From the NCBI GenBank assembly GCA_041301185.1, contig JBFYSV010000097.1, forward strand, positions 1 through 15,412: a stretch of DNA of 15,412 nucleotides, written 5' to 3'. Positions 1-6,741 of the stretch are shown here, piece after piece; within the stretch, counting starts at the first letter, position 1; the number at the start of each line of letters is the position of its first letter. The notes under the pieces are model-generated. The model ran no database searches. It saw only the letters and a list, made by a program, of their open reading frames with translations, and was not told the DNA's origin. The DNA comes from JAQBDA01 sp041301185 (GTDB lineage: Bacteria; Chloroflexota; Anaerolineae; Anaerolineales; UBA4823). The position numbers were made by a program, and so were the translations under genes.

Positions 1-194
1 ACGGTATGGGGATGGATGATCCCCGACGGAATCAAGTGCAGCTTGAAGGTTTGATCACCTACCGTGACAGTGTGTCCGGCGTTATCTCCACCATTGAAGC
101 GGGCAACAAAGTCAGCCTGGGAGGAAAGCAGGTCTACAACCCGCCCTTTTCCTTCATCCCCCCATTGTGCGCCAACAATAATATCCAAAGGCAT
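1..194 (-). CDS. purA: Adenylosuccinate synthetase (PurA), N-terminal 64 residues, cut by the window edge
   Basis: PurA joins IMP and aspartate with GTP hydrolysis to make adenylosuccinate, the first committed step from IMP to AMP, in the cytoplasm. The minus strand from 194 reads MPLDIIVGAQWGDEGKGR, the family's GTP-binding and catalytic GDEGKG loop with the catalytic Asp at residue 13. It continues with GGDNAGHT at about residues 38-45, where the conserved Asn and His correspond to Asn38 and His41 of the E. coli enzyme, and then with LIPSGI. The position that is His37 in E. coli is Asp here; this site varies in the family. The ATG at 192-194 is preceded by a strong GAGGAGG Shine-Dalgarno (200-206, five bases away). 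The remaining roughly 360 residues lie to the left of the window. The gene is divergent from the threonine dehydrogenase operon. Identification is firm from the motifs, although only about 15% of the protein is visible. Confidence 0.95.
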   Translation of the reverse strand, partial: MPLDIIVGAQWGDEGKGRVVDLLSSQADFVARFNGGDNAGHTVTVGDQTFKLHLIPSGIIHPHT

Positions 195-252
195 GGCAAC
201 CTCCTCGGTCCCGATTCGGAACCTTGCTACGAATAGCTAAAGGCAGCACAGT

Positions 253-280
253 TTGTGCAGCTCGGAGTGGGTACGATAAT
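253..280 (+). promoter_or_regulatory. Possible promoter for the tdh operon
   Basis: TTGTGC (253-258) and GATAAT (275-280) are 16 bases apart and face the threonine dehydrogenase gene. The -10 matches five of six consensus bases, but the -35 matches only TTG. The implied leader would be about 160 bases and would overlap the purA leader on the other strand. No better plus-strand promoter was seen in the 195-445 gap. Confidence 0.25.
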
Positions 281-326
281 TCCCAGAACTGGGTAACTGC
301 TAGTAAAATTATTGTATCTCGAATTC

Positions 327-356
327 ATTCTAGCATAGAGCAGCTGCAAGTCGCAA
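327..356 (-). promoter_or_regulatory. Probable purA promoter with extended -10
   Basis: On the minus strand a -35-like TTGCGA (351-356) is followed after 18 bases by TGCTAGAAT. This is an extended -10 (TGn plus TAGAAT, 327-332). Transcription would start near 320, giving a purA leader of about 125 bases that contains short inverted repeats such as GCAC/GTGC around 246-258. No known purine riboswitch was recognised in that leader. The call is by consensus match only. Confidence 0.45.
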
Positions 357-445
357 CCCAATCTGATCATTCTGGTAATAACACCTGGAGATCGAGATCA
401 GTATGCTAACCAGCCCCAAAACCTATCCATACCACAGGAGACTCC

Positions 446-1462
446 ATGCGTAAACGAGTAACTCTCATCACCGGCGCTGCCGGAGAAATTGGTCAGGCGT
501 TGATTTCCAACTTGGCGGAGCGTAGCCAACAATCACTGATTACCCTGGATATACAGCCTCTACCCGGCGAAAGCGCCAGTAAGGTGACCCATATCCAGGG
601 TGATATTATGGATAAAGGTTTGCTCTCGCGCCTGGTCAGCGAATACGAAATCGATACGATTTACCATCTGGCAGCTCTATTGTCCACACGCAGCGAGTTC
701 ACGCCAGCAGCAGCTCACCAAATAAATGTAGAAGGTACTCTTATCCTTCTCCAGATGGCTACCGAGCAATCCGAATGGCGCGACCGGCCGGTCAAGTTCA
801 TCTTTCCCAGCTCTATCGCAGCCTATGGATTGCCCGACCTGGAGACCAAAATCAACTATGCCAGGGTGCGGGAATGGGAATGGAATTACCCTCGCACCAT
901 GTATGGGTGCAATAAGCTGTATTGCGAGCAGTTGGGGATCTATTTCAGCATGTATTACCGCCAGCTTGCGGTGGAACGACCGGTGATGCTTGACTTTCGT
1001 AGCCTGCGTTTCCCAGGATTGATCAGCGCATTCACCGTTCCCAGCGGAGGCACCAGTGATTATGGTCCGGAAATGCTGCACGCGGCTGCGAAAAGTGAAC
1101 CGTATGCATGTTTCGTGCGCGAGGATGTGCGTATCCCGTTCATGGTGATGCCAGATGCTGTCACCGCTTTGCTGCGCCTTACCAATGCCCCGCGAGAAGC
1201 GCTTAGCCGGCGGGTCTACAACGTGACCAGCTTCAGCTTGAGCGCGGCTGATTTCCGCGATTGGGTTTTGAAATCTTTCCCCGAAGCCCAGATCAGCTTT
1301 GAACCGGATGTCAAGCGGCAAGCCATTGTGGATAGCTGGCCGGCAGATTTGGATGACAGCCCGGCGCGGCGTGATTGGGGATGGCAACCCGAATACTCCC
1401 TTGACCGCTCATTCACAGAATATCTCGTACCGAATATCACCAATCGCTATAAAAACAAATGA
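446..1462 (+). CDS. tdh: SDR-type NAD-dependent L-threonine 3-dehydrogenase
   Basis: This 338-residue protein belongs to the extended short-chain dehydrogenase/epimerase family. It matches the SDR-type threonine dehydrogenases, which oxidise L-threonine to 2-amino-3-oxobutyrate with NAD. It has an N-terminal Rossmann fold with G10-x2-G13-x2-G16 and an NAD-selecting Asp35. YHLAALLS (73-80) is followed by SSIAAYG (122-128) and the catalytic pair Tyr153/Lys157 in YGCNK. Family signatures then follow: RSLRFPGLIS, GGTSDYG (201-207), and near the end RQAIVDSWP and DDSPARRDWGW. Compared from memory with the animal enzyme, it seems to carry small extra segments before the YxxxK motif and before RSLRFPG, so it may be a divergent subgroup with a different substrate. 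AGGAG (436-440) sits five bases before the ATG. The stop overlaps the next start (ATGA). No 2-amino-3-ketobutyrate CoA ligase gene is adjacent. Confidence 0.8.
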   Translation: MRKRVTLITGAAGEIGQALISNLAERSQQSLITLDIQPLPGESASKVTHIQGDIMDKGLLSRLVSEYEIDTIYHLAALLSTRSEFTPAAAHQINVEGTLILLQMATEQSEWRDRPVKFIFPSSIAAYGLPDLETKINYARVREWEWNYPRTMYGCNKLYCEQLGIYFSMYYRQLAVERPVMLDFRSLRFPGLISAFTVPSGGTSDYGPEMLHAAAKSEPYACFVREDVRIPFMVMPDAVTALLRLTNAPREALSRRVYNVTSFSLSAADFRDWVLKSFPEAQISFEPDVKRQAIVDSWPADLDDSPARRDWGWQPEYSLDRSFTEYLVPNITNRYKNK

Positions 1463-2604
1463 GAGATTCAATAACTCCAGGTCCGGTTGTATTATTTGGT
1501 TCGGGGGAAACTTCTCCCAGCGGCAGGAAGGTTTTCGATAGCGTCCTGCGCAATCTACCGCAGTCTCCCAGGGTGACCCTGGTCGAAACGCCTGCCGGCT
1601 TTGAGCTTAACTCTGCCCAGGTGATTGGGCGGGTGGGTGAGTTTATCTCCCTCCGCTTGCAGAACTACCAGCCGCGCATCTCGTATGTGCCCGCTCGAAT
1701 GAGGGGAACTCCATTCAGCCCGGATGACGCTGAGCTGATCGAACCCTTATACCAGGCAGACCTGATCTTTATGGGACCAGGCAGCCCGACCTACGCTGTG
1801 CGCCAATTGAGAGACAGCCTGGCCTGGTATGCGATGCTGGCCCGACACCGCCTAGGAGCAGCTATTGCCCTTGCCAGCGCAGCTGTAATTGCTGTGAGTG
1901 CTTACTGCCTGCCAGTATATGAAATCTACAAGGTGGGTGAAGACTTGCATTGGAAAGAAGGGCTTAACCTGTTTGGGTATTACGGCTTGCCCCTGGTCTT
2001 TATCCCGCATTGGAACAACAATGATGGCGGGGAAGAGCTGGACACCAGCCGGTGTTTTATGGGGCAGCCCCGTTTTGCTCGCCTGATGGCGATGCTGGAA
2101 GGTGGGTTGACTGTGTTGGGGATAGAAGAAAAAACGGCGTTGATCATCTATCCCGCTGATGGGACCTGCCAGGTAGTAGGGCTGGGTGGAGTAACCTTGA
2201 TCCATACCGGTCAGGCTCACCAGGATACCGTCTCGGAGGGTGAGCTGGTAGGCACAGGTCTGATAGAAGTAGCTCGGCAGCGTAAAGGCCATATTCACCG
2301 GTTCCATAGTGGGCAGGCATTCTCGCTAAGCCGTATTGGGAATTTGAATGCCCCTGCATTGGGGGCAGGGTTACCTGAGGCTATCTGGCAGCATGCGCTC
2401 GAAGCCTCTGCCGCGCCAGCCCAGGAGGCAGATCGACCTTCTCCGCAGGTGATGGAGCTGGTGCAGGAAAGAGAGGCTGCACGGCAGCGTAAGGACTGGC
2501 AAGAAGCAGACCGGTTGCGTAAAGAGATCAACGCTAACGGTTGGCAGGTGCAGGATACCCCAGATGGGCCGCGCCTGGAGCAGATTCTGGCAGGTAATTC
2601 GTAA
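1459..2604 (+). CDS. Peptidase S51/class I amidotransferase-like protein fused to a CysRS-type C-terminal module
   Basis: This is a 381-residue, probably cytoplasmic protein in two parts. Residues 1 to about 310 resemble the cyanophycinase/peptidase S51 and type 1 glutamine amidotransferase-like fold. Visible motifs are LFGSGETSPSG (12-22), MGPGSPTYAVRQL (105-117), a nucleophile-elbow-like ASAA with Ser140, PVYEIYKVGEDLHW (152-165) and PHWNNNDGGEELDTSRCFMG (183-202). After an Ala/Pro-rich linker (about 313-328), residues 331-378 read like the extreme C-terminus of cysteinyl-tRNA synthetase: LVQEREAARQRKDWQEADRL, then DTPDGPRLE. The catalytic HIGH and KMSKS motifs are absent, so it cannot be a full synthetase. 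ATG 1459-1461 overlaps the tdh stop as ATGA, and there is no Shine-Dalgarno, so translation is probably coupled. The reaction is unknown. Hydrolysis of a peptide or amide substrate is possible by family, and the tail may bind RNA. Confidence 0.75.
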   Translation: MRDSITPGPVVLFGSGETSPSGRKVFDSVLRNLPQSPRVTLVETPAGFELNSAQVIGRVGEFISLRLQNYQPRISYVPARMRGTPFSPDDAELIEPLYQADLIFMGPGSPTYAVRQLRDSLAWYAMLARHRLGAAIALASAAVIAVSAYCLPVYEIYKVGEDLHWKEGLNLFGYYGLPLVFIPHWNNNDGGEELDTSRCFMGQPRFARLMAMLEGGLTVLGIEEKTALIIYPADGTCQVVGLGGVTLIHTGQAHQDTVSEGELVGTGLIEVARQRKGHIHRFHSGQAFSLSRIGNLNAPALGAGLPEAIWQHALEASAAPAQEADRPSPQVMELVQEREAARQRKDWQEADRLRKEINANGWQVQDTPDGPRLEQILAGNS

Positions 2605-2624
2605 ATTATTTGAGGAGGTTCAGG

Positions 2625-3548
2625 ATGGCAAATCTACCCGTGCTCGGATTTATTGGTTTGGGCTTGATCGGAAAATCGATGGCTCTCAATATGCTCAGAG
2701 CAGGCTATCCGCTCGTGGTTCACAATCGCAGCCGAGCAGCAGTTAGTGAGCTGAGCGCAGAGGGCGCAAAGCCTGCCTACTCTGCAGCAGAAGTGGCTGC
2801 TCAGGTGGATATTGTCTTCACATGCCTGCCGGATTCGCCTGATGTGGAGCTGGTGGCTTTGGGTGAAGGCGGTATCATCGAAAGCGCCCATCACGAATTG
2901 ATCTATGTCGATCATTCGACCATAAAGCCAGCAACGGCACGCTATGTAGCCAGCGAGCTTGGGAAGAAAGGCGTGCGCTGCCTGGATGCGCCGGTGAGTG
3001 GCGGTGATATCGGTGCTCGCCAGGGTACGCTGGCGATCATGGTCGGAGGAGAGGCAGATGTGCTGGAGTATGTGATGCCTATCTTCCAGATTACCGGAAA
3101 AACCATCACCCATGTAGGTGGATCAGGAGCGGGGCAAATTGCCAAAGCAGCTAACCAGATCATGACTGCAGCTCAAATGGTGGCGATGGCTGAGCTGATG
3201 ATCCTGTCGCAAAAAGCCGGGGCTGATCCACAAAAGGTAGTCGAGGCTATCCGGGGCGGAGCGGCCCAGTGCTGGACGCTGGATGTCAAGCCGCCACGCC
3301 TGTTTACCGGCAATCGTGCCCCGGGATTCAAAGCGTATATGCATGCCAAAGATCTGGCGATCGCACTGGATACCGCCCGCGAGTTCGGCGCACCCCTACC
3401 TTCGGCAGCGTTAGACGCTCAGTTATACCAGGCCATGCTCGAGATGGGCATGGCGGAATTGGATAACTCTGCGGTGATCGGGGTGCTAGAAAGCTTGTCG
3501 GGAATACAGCTTCTGGAAGGCTTTGGTAATCTGCCTTTAAAGGAATAA
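2625..3548 (+). CDS. NAD(P)-dependent beta-hydroxyacid dehydrogenase (3-hydroxyisobutyrate/tartronate semialdehyde reductase family)
   Basis: This 307-residue protein matches the length of the beta-hydroxyacid dehydrogenases, which interconvert short beta-hydroxyacids and semialdehydes in the cytoplasm. The Rossmann motif GLGLIG is at 11-16, and HNRS at 33-36 carries an Arg that usually signals NADPH preference. The substrate loop DAPVSGGDIGARQGTL spans 121-136. The catalytic Lys174 lies in GQIAKAANQI (170-179), and Lys242/Asp243 in HAKDLAIAL complete the site. Members include GarR/GlxR, MmsB and succinic semialdehyde reductases, and sequence inspection alone does not fix the substrate. GAGGAGG (2612-2618) six bases before the ATG decides the start over an in-frame TTG at 2610, which lies within the Shine-Dalgarno region. 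It follows the S51-like gene by 20 bases and is probably the last gene of the tdh operon. Threonine or serine catabolism is a plausible but unproven shared theme. Confidence 0.85.
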   Translation: MANLPVLGFIGLGLIGKSMALNMLRAGYPLVVHNRSRAAVSELSAEGAKPAYSAAEVAAQVDIVFTCLPDSPDVELVALGEGGIIESAHHELIYVDHSTIKPATARYVASELGKKGVRCLDAPVSGGDIGARQGTLAIMVGGEADVLEYVMPIFQITGKTITHVGGSGAGQIAKAANQIMTAAQMVAMAELMILSQKAGADPQKVVEAIRGGAAQCWTLDVKPPRLFTGNRAPGFKAYMHAKDLAIALDTAREFGAPLPSAALDAQLYQAMLEMGMAELDNSAVIGVLESLSGIQLLEGFGNLPLKE

Positions 3549-3649
3549 ATCCAAAAGAACACTCTGCAGGCCGGGTAAATGAGCTGGCACCCAATACGAT
3601 CAACGTATAAATTAGGACTTCCGCAATTCGGGGGGGTGGGGTTATTTGT

Positions 3650-3675
3650 GCAACCTGCTGGGGAGTTTTACGTAT
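3650..3675 (+). promoter_or_regulatory. Possible ECF-type promoter upstream of the sigma factor gene
   Basis: GCAACCT (3650-3656) and CGTATT (3671-3676) are about 15 bases apart. They resemble the AAC-containing -35 and CGT-type -10 boxes that many ECF sigma factors use to control their own genes. A more ordinary TATAAA at 3720-3725 lacks a matching -35. The gap 3549-3757 holds no gene, and I saw no convincing terminator for the preceding operon in it. Confidence 0.25.
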
Positions 3676-3757
3676 TATGTTTCAGAGTGATGGACGTATC
3701 GATCAGGCGTTGAGCTTTTTATAAACGCCGCCGGTACTGGTCAAGAGGAGCAATGCT

Positions 3758-4360
3758 GTGCAAGACAACGAGTCGCGCTGGCTCGCCCTGGCGCAGAGAG
3801 GCGATCCAGAAGGATTTACGAGATTGGTAGAGCTATACCAATCACCAGTTTATAACCTCTGTTACCGGATGTTGAACAATGCAGGTGATGCAGAAGATGC
3901 AGCCCAGGAGACATTCTTACGGGCTTATCAATCGATGAAGCGCTATGATAACAGCAGACCTTTTCCTACCTGGCTTTTATCGATTGCAGCGCACTACTGC
4001 ATCGATCAGATTCGCAAACGGCGGATCGCTATTGTGTCGATGGAGGATATGCCCCACATCGAGCTGGCAGACGAGACGCCTGGACCAGAGTCAACCGTCA
4101 GCCGCCGGGAAGAGCGGGGTAAAGTCCAGGGCTTGCTGGATACTTTGAGTCCGATAGATCGTGCAGCGGTGGTTATGTATTACTGGTACGAGTTTTCTTA
4201 TGAAGAGATTGGGCAAGCGCTGGACCTGACATTAAGCGCCGTCAAGAGCAGGTTGCACCGTGCCCGCCAGAGCATGGCTGAAGAATGGGAAAAGCGTAAC
4301 CAGCAAACCCAATACGCAACGAGGGAGAACCATGGCAAAGTACAATCACCAGCCTTTTGA
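3758..4360 (+). CDS. ECF-family RNA polymerase sigma factor
   Basis: This is a 200-residue extracytoplasmic-function sigma factor that redirects RNA polymerase to a small stress or envelope regulon. Sigma region 2 covers about residues 15-90, with DAEDAAQETFLRAYQ (44-58) for core binding and RPFPTWLLSIAAHYCIDQIR (67-86) for -10 recognition. Region 4 covers about 125-172, with LSPIDRAAVVMYYWYEFSYE and the helix-turn-helix LTLSAVKSRLHRAR (157-170). No extra C-terminal domain is present. The start is GTG 3758-3760, seven bases after GAGGAG (3745-3750). An ATG at 3753 is out of frame and too close to the Shine-Dalgarno. The last 29 bases overlap the anti-sigma gene, which implies tight stoichiometric coupling. 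The regulon and signal are unknown, and autoregulation is likely by analogy with other ECF loci. Confidence 0.93.
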   Translation: MQDNESRWLALAQRGDPEGFTRLVELYQSPVYNLCYRMLNNAGDAEDAAQETFLRAYQSMKRYDNSRPFPTWLLSIAAHYCIDQIRKRRIAIVSMEDMPHIELADETPGPESTVSRREERGKVQGLLDTLSPIDRAAVVMYYWYEFSYEEIGQALDLTLSAVKSRLHRARQSMAEEWEKRNQQTQYATRENHGKVQSPAF

Positions 4361-4880
4361 AGATTGGGTGTATTCACGGGAGACGATCTCTCCACAGGAA
4401 GAGCTCGCTCTGCAAGAACACCTGCAAGAGTGCAAGAATTGCCTAAGCCTGGTTGAAGCATTGCACGAGGTGGAGGTTTGCCTCAAATCGGAGCCAGTTC
4501 TTTCGCCCACGCCGGGCTTCACGGCTCGCTGGCAGACCCGCCTAGCAGAAAAGAATACCAGGCGGCAGAAACGCCAGACGGTTAACTTCGTCTTGTTCAC
4601 TGGTGTTGGGGGGGTTGCGCTTTTGGCGCTGCTGGTTGTATTCATGTGGCCGATTATCCGGTCGCCATATCCGTTCTTGCTGGCAATGGTGTATGAGATC
4701 ACATTAATCTACTTGTTCTTAACCACATTCACTCAGGCTGGGATTACCGTACTGCGAACGATGTTCAGCGTGGTTCCAGGGGTGGTATGGGTCAGTGTGT
4801 TGATCACAATGGGGGGGTTGATAGCACTTTGGTTGTTTGCGTTTCAAAGGTTAGTTTATCCTCGGAGGGTAATCGTATGA
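4332..4880 (+). CDS. Membrane anti-sigma factor with zinc-binding H-x3-C-x2-C motif
   Basis: This 182-residue protein holds the neighbouring ECF sigma factor inactive at the membrane until a signal releases it. The N-terminal cytoplasmic domain carries His30-x3-Cys34-x2-Cys37 (EHLQECKNC), the signature of zinc-binding anti-sigma domains. A basic linker (about 66-82) leads to hydrophobic segments at about 84-106, 113-138 and 147-171, so probably three transmembrane helices, followed by a basic C-terminal tail. The ATG at 4332 has GGGAG (4323-4327) four bases upstream and lies inside the sigma gene. A longer reading from 4260 would sit deep in the sigma region 4 coding sequence and lacks a Shine-Dalgarno. 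Its stop overlaps the next start as ATGA. Assignment rests on the motif plus position after a sigma gene. Confidence 0.88.
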   Translation: MAKYNHQPFEDWVYSRETISPQEELALQEHLQECKNCLSLVEALHEVEVCLKSEPVLSPTPGFTARWQTRLAEKNTRRQKRQTVNFVLFTGVGGVALLALLVVFMWPIIRSPYPFLLAMVYEITLIYLFLTTFTQAGITVLRTMFSVVPGVVWVSVLITMGGLIALWLFAFQRLVYPRRVIV

Positions 4881-5962
4881 TAAGGAAAATTCAGCTCGCT
4901 TTGATCTTTGCATTTCTGGTTGTATTGGTTATTCCCGGCACGGCGCTAGCAAAGGGCTTGCATGAAGACGAAATTGTTTTTGGCGGCACGTATACCCTGG
5001 AGAGTGGTGAGGTATTGGATGGCAGCCTGGTTGTCTTTGGAGGCTCAGCTGCCTTAGAAGAAAGCTCTCAAGTGCAAGGAGATGTAGTCATCTTTGGCGG
5101 CACCTTGGATGCCCAGGGGGATATTACCGGGAGTGTAGTCGGCATCGGCGGGTTGGTAACGCTGGGTGATTCTGCTTCGGTGGAGCAAGATATCATCATC
5201 TTTGGTGCAAACCTGGACCAGGCATTGGGGGCGGAGGTGGGGGGGAATGTAGTGAATGGAATAACCAGTCCTCTGGCACTCAACTTCCCCGGTGATATGC
5301 GCGTTCCACGCTTCCAGGTTTCGTTTAACCCATTTTTTCAATTTGCATGGTTTATGCTGCGAGCATTTCTGTGGGCTATCGTAGCCGTTGTGCTGGTGCT
5401 CTTCTTGCCTCGCCAGTTTACTGAGATCTCGCGCACTGCGATCCACCAACCTTTTATCTCCATAGGGTTAGGGTTGCTGACGATGTTCATCCTGCCGATT
5501 TTATTGTTGGTGCTGCTCATCACCTTGATCTGTAGTCCCATCAGCCTGATAGGTATGCTGCTGCTGGCAGTTGCCTGGGGTTTTGGCTTGATTGCCTTAG
5601 GTCTTGAGCTGGGGAACCGGATAGCAGCGATGTTCAAACAAGATTGGGCGCCAGCCCTCTCAGCAGGCGTCGGCACATTGCTGTTGATCCTGGTGCTCAA
5701 TGGGTTACAGGCAGTCATTCCATGTGTGGGTTGGGTCTTCCCTGCCCTGGCAGGCATGATCGGCCTTGGAGCAGTAATTTTGACTCGCTTTGGCACCCAG
5801 CCCTATCCACAAAATGAGTTTTCGGCGATCGCGCCTGCCCCTGTTCCTCCTGCTGCTTGGGTTTCACCTCCAGAGGAAACACCTGTTGGGGTTGAGCCGC
5901 CCGTGGCAGAGACACCGGTTGCTAAAGAGCCTGATCAAGAAGACCTGCCACCGGCAATCTGA
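4877..5962 (+). CDS. Exported membrane protein with bactofilin-like glycine-rich repeats
   Basis: This is a 361-residue protein. Residues 1-25 form a signal peptide (MIRK, hydrophobic core, ALA before Lys26). Residues about 32-127 hold five or so repeats of roughly 18-20 residues of the kind GSLVVFGG, GDVVIFGG, GSVVGIGG and QDIIIFGA. This pattern resembles the beta-solenoid of polymer-forming bactofilin-type domains. Hydrophobic segments follow at about 154-177, 194-219, 222-245, 258-280 and 284-304, then a Pro/Glu/Val-rich tail (about 308-361). The repeats are therefore probably outside the membrane, unlike cytoplasmic bactofilins. CGGAGGG (4863-4869) lies seven bases before the ATG, which overlaps the anti-sigma stop (ATGA). 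Coupling suggests it belongs to the sigma/anti-sigma circuit, perhaps as an envelope target or sensor partner. Its molecular function is not known to me. Confidence 0.75.
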   Translation: MIRKIQLALIFAFLVVLVIPGTALAKGLHEDEIVFGGTYTLESGEVLDGSLVVFGGSAALEESSQVQGDVVIFGGTLDAQGDITGSVVGIGGLVTLGDSASVEQDIIIFGANLDQALGAEVGGNVVNGITSPLALNFPGDMRVPRFQVSFNPFFQFAWFMLRAFLWAIVAVVLVLFLPRQFTEISRTAIHQPFISIGLGLLTMFILPILLLVLLITLICSPISLIGMLLLAVAWGFGLIALGLELGNRIAAMFKQDWAPALSAGVGTLLLILVLNGLQAVIPCVGWVFPALAGMIGLGAVILTRFGTQPYPQNEFSAIAPAPVPPAAWVSPPEETPVGVEPPVAETPVAKEPDQEDLPPAI

Positions 5963-5988
5963 TAAATTCAATAGTGGGTCTATCAACA

Positions 5989-6022
5989 AACCAGCCGCAA
6001 TCGATCCTGTTTGCGGCTGGTT
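5989..6022. terminator. Bidirectional intrinsic terminator between converging operons
   Basis: AACCAGCCGCAA (5989-6000) and TTGCGGCTGGTT (6011-6022) form a perfect 12-bp stem with a 10-base loop. The plus-strand side is followed by the T-rich CTTGTTTG. The minus-strand side reads into TGTTGAT. It lies 27 bases after the sigma-operon stop and 19 bases before the end of the YhhN-family gene, as expected for a terminator serving both converging operons. Confidence 0.85.
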
Positions 6023-6040
6023 CTTGTTTGGGGAGATGAC

Positions 6041-6709
6041 TTATGAGAGATAGTGCCAGGCTGCACCAACTGTAATCAGGATTTGTCCTAAATGGTAAGT
6101 GATGATCACTGCCAGACGACCCCATCTGATAGGAGTGACGAACTTATTCGAGGCTAATAGGGTATCCGACAGGAAGAAAAGCAGCGCGCCGGCGCTGACT
6201 AGGATAGCTGCTCCCGCTTGCCAGGTATTTGCTGCCAGAGTAAGCAAGGCAGAAAGAAGCATGACGCTAATCACCAGGCTGTAGACCAGCACCGGGGTTT
6301 TCAGAGCAGGCTGTCCGGATGAATCCAGACCGACGGCAATCCTGCGGTACACGCGCAGAAAAACTAATGCCACCAGAACCGCTAATACGAACCCTGCAAG
6401 ATTGAAGGCAGTTGGGGTTTGATTGAATCCAATGATATAGGCTACGTGCGCCAGCAAGAAGGCGACCAGCCCGGCAATAAAGCGCTCGCGTGGCAGCATG
6501 AGGAAAATGTCACCCGCCATCGAGAAAACCAGGCCCAGCCCAAACCAGATTAGGGACCCTGAAAAACCGCTTGCTTGCCATAACCAGACCAGCAGAACCA
6601 GCATCACCCCCGGTTTTGCAAAATATTCGAGTGTCTTGCGTCGCGTAGCAACTGCCACCCAGTCTGTAATCGCGACAATTAAAGCGACCCCGATCAGAAG
6701 GTAAGACAT
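6041..6709 (-). CDS. YhhN/TMEM86 (lysoplasmalogenase) family membrane protein
   Basis: This 222-residue, very hydrophobic protein has about eight predicted transmembrane helices and almost no soluble domain. Landmarks of the YhhN/TMEM86 family are visible: KPGVMLVLL near residue 32, SMAGDIFLMLP followed by FIAGLVAFLLAHVAYIIGF in the middle, GALLFFLSDTLLA (with the conserved Ser-Asp) and YHLGQILI near the end. Animal members hydrolyse the vinyl-ether bond of lysoplasmalogens, and several bacterial members have the same activity. Whether this one does depends on whether the organism makes plasmalogens, which the window does not show. The ATG at 6707-6709 has GGGGAG (6716-6721) six bases upstream. 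It begins 32 bases after the era stop on the same strand and is probably co-transcribed with era. Confidence 0.82.
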   Translation of the reverse strand: MSYLLIGVALIVAITDWVAVATRRKTLEYFAKPGVMLVLLVWLWQASGFSGSLIWFGLGLVFSMAGDIFLMLPRERFIAGLVAFLLAHVAYIIGFNQTPTAFNLAGFVLAVLVALVFLRVYRRIAVGLDSSGQPALKTPVLVYSLVISVMLLSALLTLAANTWQAGAAILVSAGALLFFLSDTLLASNKFVTPIRWGRLAVIITYHLGQILITVGAAWHYLS

Positions 6710-6741
6710 TTAGAACTCCCCAGGATAATAGCCGATTATGC

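Noticed and set aside
6..236. Plus-strand open frame of 76 codons at the left edge
   Set aside because: It lies opposite the purA start, which has family motifs and a strong Shine-Dalgarno. The plus-strand translation has no recognisable features.
677..1387. Minus-strand open frame of 236 codons inside tdh
   Set aside because: It lies opposite a well-supported dehydrogenase, has no motif or Shine-Dalgarno, and its composition is that of an antisense shadow.
1459..2604. Calling the fusion gene a cysteinyl-tRNA synthetase
   Set aside because: Only the last 50 or so residues resemble CysRS. The catalytic HIGH and KMSKS motifs and the whole Rossmann core are absent.
2610..2624. TTG start for the hydroxyacid dehydrogenase
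   Set aside because: It would place the GAGGAGG Shine-Dalgarno inside the coding sequence; the ATG at 2625 has ideal spacing.
3629..3641. G-rich run ahead of the sigma operon
   Set aside because: It is a single run of seven and four G, not the four separate runs needed for a G-quadruplex, and no other structure involves it.
3753..3755. ATG just after the sigma-factor Shine-Dalgarno
   Set aside because: It is out of frame with the sigma factor and only two bases from the Shine-Dalgarno; the GTG at 3758 fits.
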